From Acinetobacter piscicola (GTDB lineage Bacteria > Pseudomonadota > Gammaproteobacteria > Pseudomonadales > Moraxellaceae), in contig NZ_KZ268704.1 in assembly GCF_002233755.1 (NCBI RefSeq), forward strand, positions 240,474 through 304,473: a stretch of DNA of 64,000 nucleotides, written 5' to 3'. The position numbers and the translations under genes are program-made. Shown here piece after piece: positions 9,118-18,009 of the stretch. Each line of letters starts with the position of its first letter. The first letter of the stretch is position 1. The notes below the pieces were generated by a model, which worked only from the letters and a program-made list of their open reading frames with translations, did not search any database and was not told the DNA's origin.

Positions 9118-9381
9118 TTGACCAAACACAACAAAAGTTGGATTTTATTATGCAATAATAAACTTGATATTTTTACAAACAATGATTTGGAAATAGATGT
9201 GATTGAATTACTCAAAGCCGTAACACTAAAAAAAGATGATTTAGAACCGATAACTATTGAGGCTGGAACTTTATTGAAGATATTGATGACCAATCCATCT
9301 TCTTATCTTGTAGGAGATGAAAAAGGTTTTTCTTTTCTGATCAATTTCAGCGATGAAAATATCCAGTGGAAGAAAATTTGA
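9118..9381 (+). pseudogene. Possible remnant of a small gene (≤87 aa)
   Basis: A frame reads TKHNKSWILLCNNKLDIF through to NFSDENIQWKKI. The sequence has normal amino-acid variety and a plausible strand-helix-strand pattern, but its only start is a TTG at 9118 with no ribosome site. The frame continues upstream to a stop near 9074 without any ATG. A second frame (9353-9538) overlaps its end. This looks like a decayed or 5'-truncated gene in an otherwise empty 780-base gap. It could also be random open sequence. Confidence 0.3.
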
Positions 9382-9617
9382 TTTTTCACTGAATAAAACT
9401 TTAAGAATATGCTCTTCCAAAAATCAATGTAATACACTTAACCATACATATTTACCTTGTTATTTTGGAGAGCATGAAATGATCTCTATATGTGATCATA
9501 TAAAAATAGATTTTCCTCAGAAATACAGGGTTTTATGAATTAATTGAGTTCGATAATATTTTTATTAAAATCAAAAATATCAACACAATTAAACTCATGA
9601 TCTCATTAAAAGAGATA

Positions 9618-10805
9618 TCAAATCATTTTACCTAATTCTGAAAACTGCCGAACCTGATTCCGCCCACTTAATTTTGCAAAATATAAAGCTTGATCAGCTT
9701 GACGTATAAATTCTTCTTGACTCAAATTTTCTGCTTGCCCAGATTGCATGGAAATACCAAAACTGGCAGTCACAACTATTTTTTCAATATTGTTCAGTTG
9801 AATATGATTATTTTCAATTTCTACTCGACAACGCTCCGTAATTTCAGAAGCTTGCTTCAATTCGATATTATTTAAAATAAAAATAAACTCTTCACCACCA
9901 AAGCGCCCAACATAATCGTCTTGCCTAATATTTTCCATCAATATTTTCGCGACTTTTTTGAGTACTTGATCTCCAATATCATGCCCATAGGTATCATTCA
10001 CGCGTTTAAAATGATCTATGTCTAATAAAACAATAACATATTCTTTTTTTTGCTCGTGGTTCAAAGCCAAAAATTCACTAATACTGCGACGGTTATATAC
10101 CGAAGTTAATGGATCAATCTTACTCATTTTATCGATATATTCTTCCCTATATTTCCATTGGATCAATAAGATAATAAATAAAATGATACTCATTAAAAAA
10201 ATTGGAATATAGAAATACAACATGCTATATACCCAAAACTCATTGGTATGTAAGGGAAGCTCTTGTAATTTTTGACTATAAATAGGTGCATAAGCAATTT
10301 GATCTGTTGCGCTAAGATACCCCATAATCAATATAAAAAAAGTAACAGGTATAACAGCTGTATACACTTCTCTGGGTTGAAAAAGTACTAAACCGACGGT
10401 CACTAAACTCACAAAACCTGCAATTGAAGCAAAACTAATAATACCCGTACAATATGCGCCATACATAAGCGTGATACCGAGATAACACGTTGTAAAATAC
10501 GGAATGTATCTTTCTACAAAAAGGTTTTTACGTAATAAATAGGCAGCAACAATCGAAATCAAGTAGCCCATTAATGACAAAATATACGCCGTCATAAGAT
10601 TGGGATAGAACTCAAAATTAATCCAAACTTGGAAATGAGGTAGTTTCGTCCATATGAGCCACCACACAATCCATAGCAAAGTAATCACCGCACACATGCT
10701 AAAAGCTAAAATACTTTTATTGACGTTGCTCCAATTCATGATGACGCTAGCTGTCATGAATTTTGAATATTCGTCTTTAAGTATTTTAAGAAAATGAAGC
10801 TTCAT
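9618..10805 (-). CDS. Membrane-bound diguanylate cyclase (GGDEF)
   Basis: Makes cyclic-di-GMP from two GTP. The N-terminal ~225 residues hold about six membrane segments forming a MASE-like sensor of unrecognised type; the GGDEF domain follows (from KIDPLTSVYNRRS). The active-site motif is GGEEF near residue 303, intact, and an RQDD inhibitory (I-) site lies five residues before it, so product feedback is expected. No EAL domain. The start is uncertain: the ATG at 10805 lacks a good ribosome site and an ATG 22 codons in (MNWSNVNKS) directly precedes the first membrane segment. No operon partners. Confidence 0.9.
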   Translation of the reverse strand: MKLHFLKILKDEYSKFMTASVIMNWSNVNKSILAFSMCAVITLLWIVWWLIWTKLPHFQVWINFEFYPNLMTAYILSLMGYLISIVAAYLLRKNLFVERYIPYFTTCYLGITLMYGAYCTGIISFASIAGFVSLVTVGLVLFQPREVYTAVIPVTFFILIMGYLSATDQIAYAPIYSQKLQELPLHTNEFWVYSMLYFYIPIFLMSIILFIILLIQWKYREEYIDKMSKIDPLTSVYNRRSISEFLALNHEQKKEYVIVLLDIDHFKRVNDTYGHDIGDQVLKKVAKILMENIRQDDYVGRFGGEEFIFILNNIELKQASEITERCRVEIENNHIQLNNIEKIVVTASFGISMQSGQAENLSQEEFIRQADQALYFAKLSGRNQVRQFSELGKMI

Positions 10806-11448
10806 GGGAAATTACTACTCGATATACTCATCTCTTGTTAATTTGGAAACTTTTTATTCAATATGGTTAACAGAAGTTAAATAAGATAATCACGTATCAG
10901 TATTTAAAATAAATATGACGTAGTTATCATTCTATACGTTTAATTTAGAACACATGTCAAGATTCACCTTTTATTTAATTATTAGTCTTTAGTATAAGTA
11001 AAGATTGGTTCATATACTAAGTATAATATCAATAATCAAAAAAATAGTTTTTTAATGTTATCATTGTAATAAGTTTACAACCGAATAAAACATGATTCAA
11101 CGATCATTATATTATTTCAAATATTTATAAATTTAACTTAATAGTGAATAAGGTATTGGTAAAATACCTTCTATTTTAATCTTATTTATTTAGTAATTCT
11201 TTAACGCATACTGAAATAAATTCAGTATTAAACTTAAAGATTCTCAATTCAATTATTCTTGCTGCTATGTTTAGCATTGTTGTGTACTGAAATATTTTAA
11301 AAAGTAATCTAGCAAATTTTAGTATTTTTATGTTCTATAAAATTATGATTCATAAAGACTTATAAAATTTATTATTCACTGTCACTTTTGTATAGCCAAA
11401 AAAAAGCAAGACCTCATTGAGGCCTTGCTGTATTCAGTCTTGTATCAA
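10806..11448. other. 643-base AT-rich gap without a gene
   Basis: Very AT-rich. No open frame with a ribosome site on either strand. The only structures I see are a small hairpin AAGGTATT-GGTAA-AATACCTT around 11151-11171 and the terminator next to the following gene. A non-coding RNA cannot be excluded, but nothing specific supports one. Confidence 0.3.
11398..11428 (-). terminator. Terminator of the DUF2505 gene
   Basis: GCAAGACCTCA (11406-11416) pairs with TGAGGCCTTGC (11418-11428) with one mismatch, and a run of eight A (T on the - strand) adjoins at 11398-11405. It lies 20 bases past the stop at 11449. Confidence 0.75.
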
Positions 11449-11952
11449 TTAGCTTTGAGTCGCTAAATTTTTCTTTAATTCATCTTCAATAATTTCGATT
11501 TCTAAATCTGTGAATTTTCTAATTTCACCTTCAGCATGTTTTTCAAGTAAACCACCAATCAATGGCACTTTAACTTTCACGTCCCAATCCAGTTTGATAT
11601 TCACTTGATTGTCATCACCAGTTACGGAACGACTACAACTCGCAACTAAAGGTAAGTTTGCACCTAATTCTACTTTAGAAGTCATTGCTTCTAAATTGGT
11701 AACATCTGAACGTTTTAAGCGAAATGCGTCTTTTAAAAGTTTTTTTGCGATATCTGGAATATTCACATCTAAATTGTAAGCACGACGTAAAGTATAAGTA
11801 TTCCCTTCAATTTTAGACTCAATAATTTCCAAGTTTTCTCCTGGAATTCTTTTACATACAGCCTCATGCAATGAAGTATTTGCTGCTAATCTTTTGAAAT
11901 CATTGAGCGATACACCTGATATCGTTGCATTTACAGTAAATTGATGTGCCAT
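11449..11952 (-). CDS. DUF2505 family protein (167 aa)
   Basis: Small soluble protein with no signal peptide or membrane segment. The pattern (MAHQFTVNATISGVSLNDFKRLAANTSLHEAVCKRIPG, a central beta-rich part, then a helix KFTDLEIEIIEDELKKN) is that of DUF2505, a START/SRPBCC-like fold thought to bind hydrophobic ligands. No reaction is known. It has its own terminator; upstream, 134 bases separate it from the 12087 gene, so it is probably transcribed alone. Confidence 0.7.
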   Translation of the reverse strand: MAHQFTVNATISGVSLNDFKRLAANTSLHEAVCKRIPGENLEIIESKIEGNTYTLRRAYNLDVNIPDIAKKLLKDAFRLKRSDVTNLEAMTSKVELGANLPLVASCSRSVTGDDNQVNIKLDWDVKVKVPLIGGLLEKHAEGEIRKFTDLEIEIIEDELKKNLATQS

Positions 11953-12086
11953 ATAAAAACCCTTTCCCAGTTTTTTTGTTGTCTATAAAACGCTTTCTCA
12001 ATTCTTTTGAACAGCGTTCAATGAAATTAAGCTCCACTATATATTTTAATTTCGTCTTTTGATTGACTGTGCACGACTTGTTTTTG

Positions 12087-12356
12087 TTATTTTATGCCAT
12101 GCAATAACCTTATTGGATCTTGAATGTGGATAGACAAATAATGGTTTCTATATTCAATGTAAATATCAAACTCTTCTGCCCCATCATCCAAACCTGAAAC
12201 TGTCCATGTTGTTCCTTTTGGAAGTTGATCTAACCAAGTTGATTTATAAAAATCAGAAATTGAATCAAAATCCAAATATTTTTCAGGTTCTGCCATGATT
12301 CTTTGCACAATTTCATCAAACTTTTGTTTTTGAATTTCAATAAAATTGATCATCAT
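12087..12356 (-). CDS. Small cytoplasmic protein of unknown function (89 aa)
   Basis: Not recognised. No signal peptide; acidic, with a helical first half (EIQKQKFDEIVQRIMAEPEKY) and a beta-rich second half (TTWTVSGLDDGAEEFDIYIEYRNHYLSIHIQDP). Two consecutive ATG codons begin it. It starts 32 bases after the stop of pnuC on the same strand, so it may share that transcript, but no functional link to NAD metabolism can be read from the sequence. Confidence 0.6.
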   Translation of the reverse strand: MMINFIEIQKQKFDEIVQRIMAEPEKYLDFDSISDFYKSTWLDQLPKGTTWTVSGLDDGAEEFDIYIEYRNHYLSIHIQDPIRLLHGIK

Positions 12357-12388
12357 GGCGTGAATTCTTCTCTCTATTAACCCTTCTA

Positions 12389-12973
12389 TTAAATACCATT
12401 AAATGCCTTATCTTGCTGTTTCTTTTTGACTTGTTCCCATTGCCACCAACCAAATGCAGCCATTCCGACAAAAGCAGCATATAAGCCTGCTGTTAAAAAC
12501 AAATCTTTATAAATAAACATTCCCACATAAACAATATCGACAAAAACCCAAAGCACCCAAGTCGCGATATGTTTACGGCTAGTCCAATAGGTTGCCAATA
12601 AGCTAAATGCTGCTAATTGGGAATCTAACATAGGCACAGCGGCATCTGTGAAATAGTGCAGTGTTAATCCAAATACAAGCCCACCCATTGCGGCTAGAGT
12701 CATTTGTAAAATGACTGTTTTTACTGCAATCGGTTCAATTCGAATTTCATGATCTTGCTGCTTGCCTTTCAACCAATGATAAAATCCATAAAAATTCACC
12801 ACCATAAAGAAAAACTGTAAAATAGTTTCTCCATATAACTTAAATTCAAAGAACAAATAAGCATATAAAACAAAAGCAACAAAGTTAAATAACCAACACC
12901 ACATATTCCGTTTAATGGTGAGTGCAACACCAATAATACTGATGATCACGGCAAATATTTCTAATGGTGACAT
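12389..12973 (-). CDS. pnuC: PnuC-type nicotinamide riboside/NMN transporter
   Basis: 194 aa integral membrane protein with about seven hydrophobic segments. The PnuC signature region NMWCWLFNFVAFVLYAYLFFE is near the start and WVLWVFVDIVYVGMFIYK near the end; Trp and Asn residues in these stretches line the ligand path in known PnuC proteins. PnuC facilitates diffusion of nicotinamide riboside, which is trapped by phosphorylation inside the cell. No NadR-like kinase is next to it. The other salvage genes in this window (nadV, nrtR) lie 20 kb away and may share a regulon. Confidence 0.88.
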   Translation of the reverse strand: MSPLEIFAVIISIIGVALTIKRNMWCWLFNFVAFVLYAYLFFEFKLYGETILQFFFMVVNFYGFYHWLKGKQQDHEIRIEPIAVKTVILQMTLAAMGGLVFGLTLHYFTDAAVPMLDSQLAAFSLLATYWTSRKHIATWVLWVFVDIVYVGMFIYKDLFLTAGLYAAFVGMAAFGWWQWEQVKKKQQDKAFNGI

Positions 12974-13180
12974 GGCTAGACTACGAATAAAAAGAAGTGC
13001 CTATTATGAAAAAATACACAACGAATGCAAGTAGAACAGTCAATGCTCAAGTATTAATTGACTTGATCTAGTCTGTGAATGAATCATCTCCCTCAAAATG
13101 CTACATTTTATATTTTTCACATGATCCTTATCACCGCAGTATGCTATACAACTGTATACGATCCAGTCATATTTATTCAT

Positions 13181-13209
13181 TTGACAGTTTTCTAACGATC
13201 GTTTAAAAA
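13181..13209 (+). promoter_or_regulatory. Promoter with operator-like palindrome in the spacer
   Basis: A consensus -35 (TTGACA, 13181-13186) is followed 17 bases later by an AT-rich -10 (TAAAAA, 13204-13209). The perfect palindrome AACGATCGTT (13194-13203) lies exactly between them. A repressor bound here would block RNA polymerase; the TetR-type protein encoded third in the operon is the obvious candidate. Confidence 0.55.
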
Positions 13210-13236
13210 TAAATAACAGCCAAAGAGAGAACAACA

Positions 13237-14025
13237 ATGTCAAATACTCAAGGAAAAGTCAGTCGTGAAATTCGTGGTCATATTTTTTTAATTGGATTAG
13301 ACCGAGCCGATAAACGCAACGCTTTTGATAGTCATATGATTCACGACTTATCACTCGCTTTAACCGAATATGAGGATAATTCGGAACTGCGCTGTGCTGT
13401 TGTTTTTGCACATGGTGAGCATTTCACAGCAGGATTAGATTTAATTGAATTACAACCTAAACTCGCAAATGGTGTGTTTAATTTTTCTGATGAGATGATC
13501 AATCCGTGGGGGACGGTCGGTCGCCAACGAACCAAACCGCTCGTGACTGCTGTACAAGGCTATTGCTATACAGCTGGAATTGAATTGATGCTGAATTCCG
13601 ACATCGTGATTGCCAATCAAAATACACAATTCACTCAAATCGAAGTACAGCGCGGTATCTTACCTTTTGGTGGTGCAACTGTGCGCTTTGTGCAAGCCGC
13701 AGGTTGGGTCAAAGCAATGAAATACATACTAACAGGTGATTTATTTCATGCACAAACTGCTTATGAAATGAATTTAGTCACTGAAATCGTTGAAGACAAT
13801 AATCAATTGAACCATGCAATTGAATTGGCAGAACGTATCGCCCAAGCTGCGCCACTTGCCGTGCAAGCCACACTTCTGTCTGCTCACCAAGCTTTTTTAC
13901 AAAGCCCTGAAATTGCATTTAAAAATCTACAAGGTTTACTGAGCCCGTTACTTGCATCTGAAGATGCCCGAGAAGGTGTTATGGCAATGATAGAGCGAAG
14001 AACACCTCAATTTAAAGGCAAATAA
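13237..14025 (+). CDS. Enoyl-CoA hydratase/isomerase family protein (crotonase)
   Basis: 262 aa, normal crotonase length. The oxyanion-hole segments are recognisable (ADKRNAF near 25-30; HFTAGLDLIEL near 62-72; GYCYTAGIEL near 108-117). Both catalytic glutamates of true hydratases have counterparts, at Glu116 and Glu136, 20 residues apart as in rat mitochondrial enoyl-CoA hydratase. Thus hydration of an enoyl-CoA, or a related reaction, is credible; the acyl substrate is unknown. First gene of a three-gene operon with a hydrolase (13 bases on) and a TetR regulator. A ribosome site AGAGAG precedes the ATG. Confidence 0.88.
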   Translation: MSNTQGKVSREIRGHIFLIGLDRADKRNAFDSHMIHDLSLALTEYEDNSELRCAVVFAHGEHFTAGLDLIELQPKLANGVFNFSDEMINPWGTVGRQRTKPLVTAVQGYCYTAGIELMLNSDIVIANQNTQFTQIEVQRGILPFGGATVRFVQAAGWVKAMKYILTGDLFHAQTAYEMNLVTEIVEDNNQLNHAIELAERIAQAAPLAVQATLLSAHQAFLQSPEIAFKNLQGLLSPLLASEDAREGVMAMIERRTPQFKGK

Positions 14026-14038
14026 TAGAGAAACAACG

Positions 14039-14947
14039 ATGCAAAGCCTAAAACAACGAACAAATACTCAAAGCTTCAATATACAAAGCTTCGATACTGA
14101 AACAGTTTCATTTAAAGCAGTGGATGGTTATCCGTTAATTGGTACCTCGTACACACCAAATGACGTCATTAAAGCTCAAATTGTACTTGCATGTGCGACA
14201 GGTGTTCCACAAGGGTTTTATCGTCGTTTCGCTGAATATGCAGCACAATTAGGCTACCAAGTCTTTACTTTTGATTATCGTGGTGTAAGCCAATCAGCGC
14301 CAAAAACGTTAAAAGGCTTTCAAATGTCTTACCTAGATTGGGGTAAGTTAGATTTAACTGCTGCAATCGATTATTTGGCGCAAGATGATGTATCACTCTT
14401 TGTTGTTGGACATTCTTACGGGGGGCAAGCTTTAGGGCTCACTTCAAATCATCATAAAGTCACTGCAATGTATTGTTTCGGTACAGGTGCAGGTTGGCAT
14501 GGTTATATGCCCTTTAAAGAGAAAATTAAAGTGCAAGTGATTTGGAATATTGTCTTTCCGCCAATGGTTGCAGCAACTGGCTATTTACCTTGGAGCAAAC
14601 TCAATATGGGAGCTGACCTTCCCAAAGGTGTTTATCAACAATGGCGAAAATGGTGTAAACACCCAACCTATTTCTTTGCTGACCCTGAGCAACAACAGTT
14701 ACATGAACAATATGCACAAGTGAAAACCCCCATTTATGCTGTTGCTGCACTCGATGATGATTGGGCTTTACCTAGCTCACGTTATGCTTTTATGCAACAT
14801 TACCGTCAAGCCCCTATGCACTTCATCAATATTTCTGCGGATGAGTTCGGATTAAAACAGATTGGTCACATGGGCTATTTCCGAAAAGGTTCTGAACCGA
14901 TTTGGGATAAAATGCTGAATACTTTTGAAGATTTAATTACTTATTAA
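14039..14947 (+). CDS. Alpha/beta hydrolase
   Basis: 302 aa soluble enzyme. Nucleophile elbow GHSYGG at residues 124-129 (Ser126). The acid is probably in AALDDDWALPSS and the base in KQIGHMGYF near the C-terminus, completing the triad. An oxyanion-type segment, CATGVPQGFYRRFAEY, follows the first strand. The substrate cannot be read off; the position between a crotonase and a TetR regulator suggests an ester or thioester formed in degradation of a fatty-acid-like compound. Same transcript as its neighbours (gaps of 13 and 18 bases). Confidence 0.85.
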   Translation: MQSLKQRTNTQSFNIQSFDTETVSFKAVDGYPLIGTSYTPNDVIKAQIVLACATGVPQGFYRRFAEYAAQLGYQVFTFDYRGVSQSAPKTLKGFQMSYLDWGKLDLTAAIDYLAQDDVSLFVVGHSYGGQALGLTSNHHKVTAMYCFGTGAGWHGYMPFKEKIKVQVIWNIVFPPMVAATGYLPWSKLNMGADLPKGVYQQWRKWCKHPTYFFADPEQQQLHEQYAQVKTPIYAVAALDDDWALPSSRYAFMQHYRQAPMHFINISADEFGLKQIGHMGYFRKGSEPIWDKMLNTFEDLITY

Positions 14948-14965
14948 GAGGCACCAAAGTCACAC

Positions 14966-15526
14966 ATGCGTCCACAAAAACTCACGCCAGAACACATGCT
15001 TAATCTCTGCGCTTTACAATTTAAGGCACATGGTTATGCAGGAACCAGTATGGATATGCTAGCAAAAGCATGTGGGCTGAGTAAGGCTTCATTTTATTAC
15101 TATTATCCAAATAAAGAAGCCTTATTACTTAAAGTTTTAGAACATACGCATTTGTATTTAAAACAATATCTATTTGCAAGCGCCTATGCAGAAGATATCA
15201 ATCCTGTGATTGAATTTAATCAAATGCATGAACGTGCCTTACAATTTTTTAGCTACGAAATTAAAGGCTGTCTCGTTGGAATCCTTTCTATAGAGTCAGG
15301 AAATATCTCTGAGCAGATCGTACAAAAAATACGTGAAATCTTTCAAGATTGGCAACAGGCTTTTTATCAATTATTTCGTCATCGGTTGGATGAGAATTCA
15401 GCGCAAACCTTGGCTAAAATCAGTATTGCAGATTATGAGGGTGCTATTTTAATGTACCGATTGAATCATGATATTTTCTATCTTGATCAAATCAAAACGA
15501 GAATCTTACAAGCGCTTCAATCCTAA
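14966..15526 (+). CDS. TetR/AcrR family transcriptional regulator
   Basis: 186 aa. N-terminal HTH in residues ~8-50 (LNLCALQFKAHGYAGTSMDM, then ACGLSKASFYYYYPNKEALL, a strong TetR pattern) with an all-helical ligand/dimer domain after it. Last gene of the crotonase-hydrolase operon, the usual arrangement for an autoregulated repressor. The palindrome AACGATCGTT inside the promoter at 13181-13209 is a plausible binding site. Ligand unknown; an acyl-CoA or the hydrolase substrate would fit. Confidence 0.85.
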   Translation: MRPQKLTPEHMLNLCALQFKAHGYAGTSMDMLAKACGLSKASFYYYYPNKEALLLKVLEHTHLYLKQYLFASAYAEDINPVIEFNQMHERALQFFSYEIKGCLVGILSIESGNISEQIVQKIREIFQDWQQAFYQLFRHRLDENSAQTLAKISIADYEGAILMYRLNHDIFYLDQIKTRILQALQS

Positions 15527-15585
15527 ATTTTCGCAATAAATGCGCTTAGGCTTAAAACACTAAAAACAATGCCTTGAATAAAAAG

Positions 15586-16131
15586 TTAAAAATGACCTTT
15601 AAACTCAGCTTTATGCTCTACTCCTTCACGATCTACATGCGCATAAAATATACCATAGCGTCCGACGTAGTATTCCAATGATTGATCATGATAACTCCAA
15701 AAAATTGACCATTCACCAAAATCAAAATTGCCGCTCTGGCTTTGTGTACTCATTGGCATCTTATTTAAAAATTCTTGTTGGATTTGCCCTGCTTGGTTAA
15801 CGTCTTTGACTTGGATCGCTTTATCAAAAAACAATTGTGCCACTTCATCAAAAAGCCGTTGATCTTGTTCACTGACTGGAACTTCTTCAACTGCAATTTG
15901 CGGAGCAGATGTAGAGGCGGCATCTGCACTTTTTACTCGTTCAGCATCAAGTACTTGTTTGATGGCTTTAGATTTTTCAGGAAGCACATCATCTTCAGAC
16001 TCATTTTGTAATTTTGATGATAACAACGGATTTTGTTCATTATTCAGCGTGGTTATTTTATGTTTAGCCATCAATCTCCAAAGCATATAGAGTGTGGCAA
16101 TAATTAGAATCAAAAAGATAAACTTCATCAC
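15586..16131 (-). CDS. Membrane-anchored protein of unknown function (181 aa)
   Basis: One N-terminal membrane helix (MMKFIFLILIIATLYMLWRLM) followed by a charged, poorly structured linker (~25-80, with KSADAASTSAP) and a C-terminal folded domain with conserved-looking aromatics (FGEWSIFWSYHDQSLEYYVG, RYGIFYAHVDREG). Not recognised as a named family. Convergent with the TetR gene, and 28 bases downstream of the start of another exported-protein gene's stop, so the two minus-strand genes may be cotranscribed. Confidence 0.6.
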   Translation of the reverse strand: MMKFIFLILIIATLYMLWRLMAKHKITTLNNEQNPLLSSKLQNESEDDVLPEKSKAIKQVLDAERVKSADAASTSAPQIAVEEVPVSEQDQRLFDEVAQLFFDKAIQVKDVNQAGQIQQEFLNKMPMSTQSQSGNFDFGEWSIFWSYHDQSLEYYVGRYGIFYAHVDREGVEHKAEFKGHF

Positions 16132-16159
16132 ACCGCTACTCCCTCATGTATTTATTCTA

Positions 16160-16630
16160 TTAACAGTCATCAAAATTAAACTGGTAATAATTCAAGTTGC
16201 CATTTTTAAAATAAAAAGTTACAGCGTTGTTTGAATCTTTAGGTATTTCCATAGCATAAACATGTGGTTCTAAACCAAAAATAAACGATGAGAATTTCTT
16301 TTTAAATTGTGTTTCCGTTATTTTTCCATCTATTGTTATGCTGTTTATTTTAACAGCATTATTCATTTTCAAATAGACTTTATCTATACGTCCATTATCT
16401 AACACGATAAAACTATCATAGATCCATTGATCAGGGAAATTTCCACCATTGCACTCATCAACTTCACCTTTGACAATTTTTAATGGCTTTCCAAATGTTT
16501 TATTCGGCGTAGTATTTGTTATTTGAAAACTACTGTAGCTTTTTCCATGAATTACAGGTTGAACCACTGGATCTGCCAAGCTGAATGAAGAAAGACAACT
16601 CAGTGCAGTCATCATTAATAATTTTTGCAT
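16160..16630 (-). CDS. Exported protein of unknown function (156 aa)
   Basis: Signal peptide MQKLLMMTALSCLSSFSLA, cut before DPVVQP. The mature part is short and beta-rich, with a cysteine early (DECNGGNFPD) and one as the final residue (NFDDC) that could pair. No family recognised. It lies 28 bases upstream of the membrane-anchored protein on the same strand. The 183 bases upstream are AT-rich and presumably contain its promoter. Confidence 0.6.
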   Translation of the reverse strand: MQKLLMMTALSCLSSFSLADPVVQPVIHGKSYSSFQITNTTPNKTFGKPLKIVKGEVDECNGGNFPDQWIYDSFIVLDNGRIDKVYLKMNNAVKINSITIDGKITETQFKKKFSSFIFGLEPHVYAMEIPKDSNNAVTFYFKNGNLNYYQFNFDDC

Positions 16631-16813
16631 TTAAATTTACTCATTAATTTTTTAAATTAAATGTATAGCCCAATATAAACTTGAACTTCATTCGACAAAC
16701 TATTTGATTATTTATTATTTAGGTATCAATAGTTTGAAGGGCTATATTTTAAATTATAAGCTGACTAATTCACAAGAAGTCATTCGATTTATAAAATAAA
16801 TTGTGGACTCTAT

Positions 16814-17953
16814 TTATTTAGGATCTTTACCTAACACTGTATTTGCAAGCCAATTACTGGCAGTAATCGCAAACTGATCTACATAACGACTATACAAATT
16901 GGCTATGAATAAAGTCATTAAAATTGCACCACTTGCTGAAACAAGCACAGATAAGGAATAGTTCCATTGCCAACTAGAGAAAAGATTAAAGAGCGGAATA
17001 CAGATTAAATACAGCATCAACAAATGCAATAAATAGATCGAAAAAGAAAGTTTTCCTAACCAGACTAAAAATGCACGATCTAAGTTTTTAGACAATAATG
17101 GATTCATTAAAATACTATAAACAATCAAAACACCCGCAAAGAAATTACAATAGTCATAAGTAGACTCACCTAAAAAATGATGAACCCATGAATAAGCCGC
17201 ACTGGTATTATGTGCCCCAGCCAAATATAAACCGATCAACAGCATTATCACTGCGCTATAGTTTTTGAGTGGTTTGGCGTAAAGGTAAATATACATCCCG
17301 AAAATAAAACTGGATATGCCAAAACAAAAACCTTGCCCACGCCAATAATAAGCCAAACATGGAATCAATAAAGAGGCGATAAAAAATGCAATTTTTTGAT
17401 GATGATAAAGATAGAGTAAGAAAAATAAAACAAATGACCCCATCAACTCGATGGTCATCGTCCAAAGTACCCAGTTAATCTGACTATCTGAAAATAAAAA
17501 TGCGCTGATCGTCCCTTCATAGAAGGCTTGCTTTAAGCTGAAATTTTGTGCTGTAAATGCCTGTAACCACCCGCCGACAAGATGACTATCAATATGAATA
17601 ACTTTAAACACTGACCAAATGATTAAACATGAAGTGAGTGCAGGAATCATCAAACGTGGATAGCGCTTAATCATCATACTTTTAATTTTATAACTGAATT
17701 GATCAGGGCTTTTTAAAATTGCATAACTTAACACAAAGCCACTCAGGACAAAGAATACAAAAACAGCAGCATCACCTGAGTATAAAAAACCAAATGGAGC
17801 ATGATGCAATGCATTGACCCATGCCAGTTCTGTCGTGTCATTGGCATCGAAATGGTGTAGATAAGGAAAAAAACTCATCGCCAGATGTGAAAATACCACA
17901 GCAAGACAGGCTAAACCTCGGATGCTTTCTGCTGAATTTATTTTACCTGACAT
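16814..17953 (-). CDS. Acyltransferase family 3 membrane protein
   Basis: 379 aa with about ten membrane segments. The N-terminal family signature RGLACLAVVFSH (Arg-x10-His) is intact, as in O-acetyl/succinyl transferases that decorate surface sugars (OafA, IcaC, Nod-type). I start at the ATG at 17953, after ribosome site AGGAAAAA, rather than the TTG one codon upstream. It follows pgaD by 57 bases, which suggests a role on the PNAG polymer. However, a hairpin with a T-rich tail lies between the two (17973-17995), so it is either separately or only partly cotranscribed. Substrate not readable from sequence. Confidence 0.85.
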   Translation of the reverse strand: MSGKINSAESIRGLACLAVVFSHLAMSFFPYLHHFDANDTTELAWVNALHHAPFGFLYSGDAAVFVFFVLSGFVLSYAILKSPDQFSYKIKSMMIKRYPRLMIPALTSCLIIWSVFKVIHIDSHLVGGWLQAFTAQNFSLKQAFYEGTISAFLFSDSQINWVLWTMTIELMGSFVLFFLLYLYHHQKIAFFIASLLIPCLAYYWRGQGFCFGISSFIFGMYIYLYAKPLKNYSAVIMLLIGLYLAGAHNTSAAYSWVHHFLGESTYDYCNFFAGVLIVYSILMNPLLSKNLDRAFLVWLGKLSFSIYLLHLLMLYLICIPLFNLFSSWQWNYSLSVLVSASGAILMTLFIANLYSRYVDQFAITASNWLANTVLGKDPK

Positions 17954-17972
17954 CAATTTTTCCTAATAAAAC

Positions 17973-17995
17973 AAAGTCCCAACCAGTGGGACTTT
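17973..17995 (-). terminator. Hairpin between pgaD and the acyltransferase
   Basis: AAAGTCCCA (17973-17981) pairs with TGGGACTTT (17987-17995), loop ACCAG; on the - strand it is followed by TGTTTTATT. It is positioned 15 bases past the pgaD stop, so it would end or attenuate the pga transcript before the acyltransferase. Confidence 0.65.
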
Positions 17996-18009
17996 TGTAA
18001 ATCAAACTT

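Noticed and set aside
13040..13243. 67-codon minus-strand frame upstream of the crotonase operon
   Set aside because: It covers the operon's promoter and start region, lacks a ribosome site and looks random.
13237..14025. Loss of a catalytic glutamate in the crotonase
   Set aside because: At first the residue near KAMKYILTG seemed to be a missing Glu. On alignment the two catalytic Glu positions are Glu116 and Glu136, both present and 20 apart.
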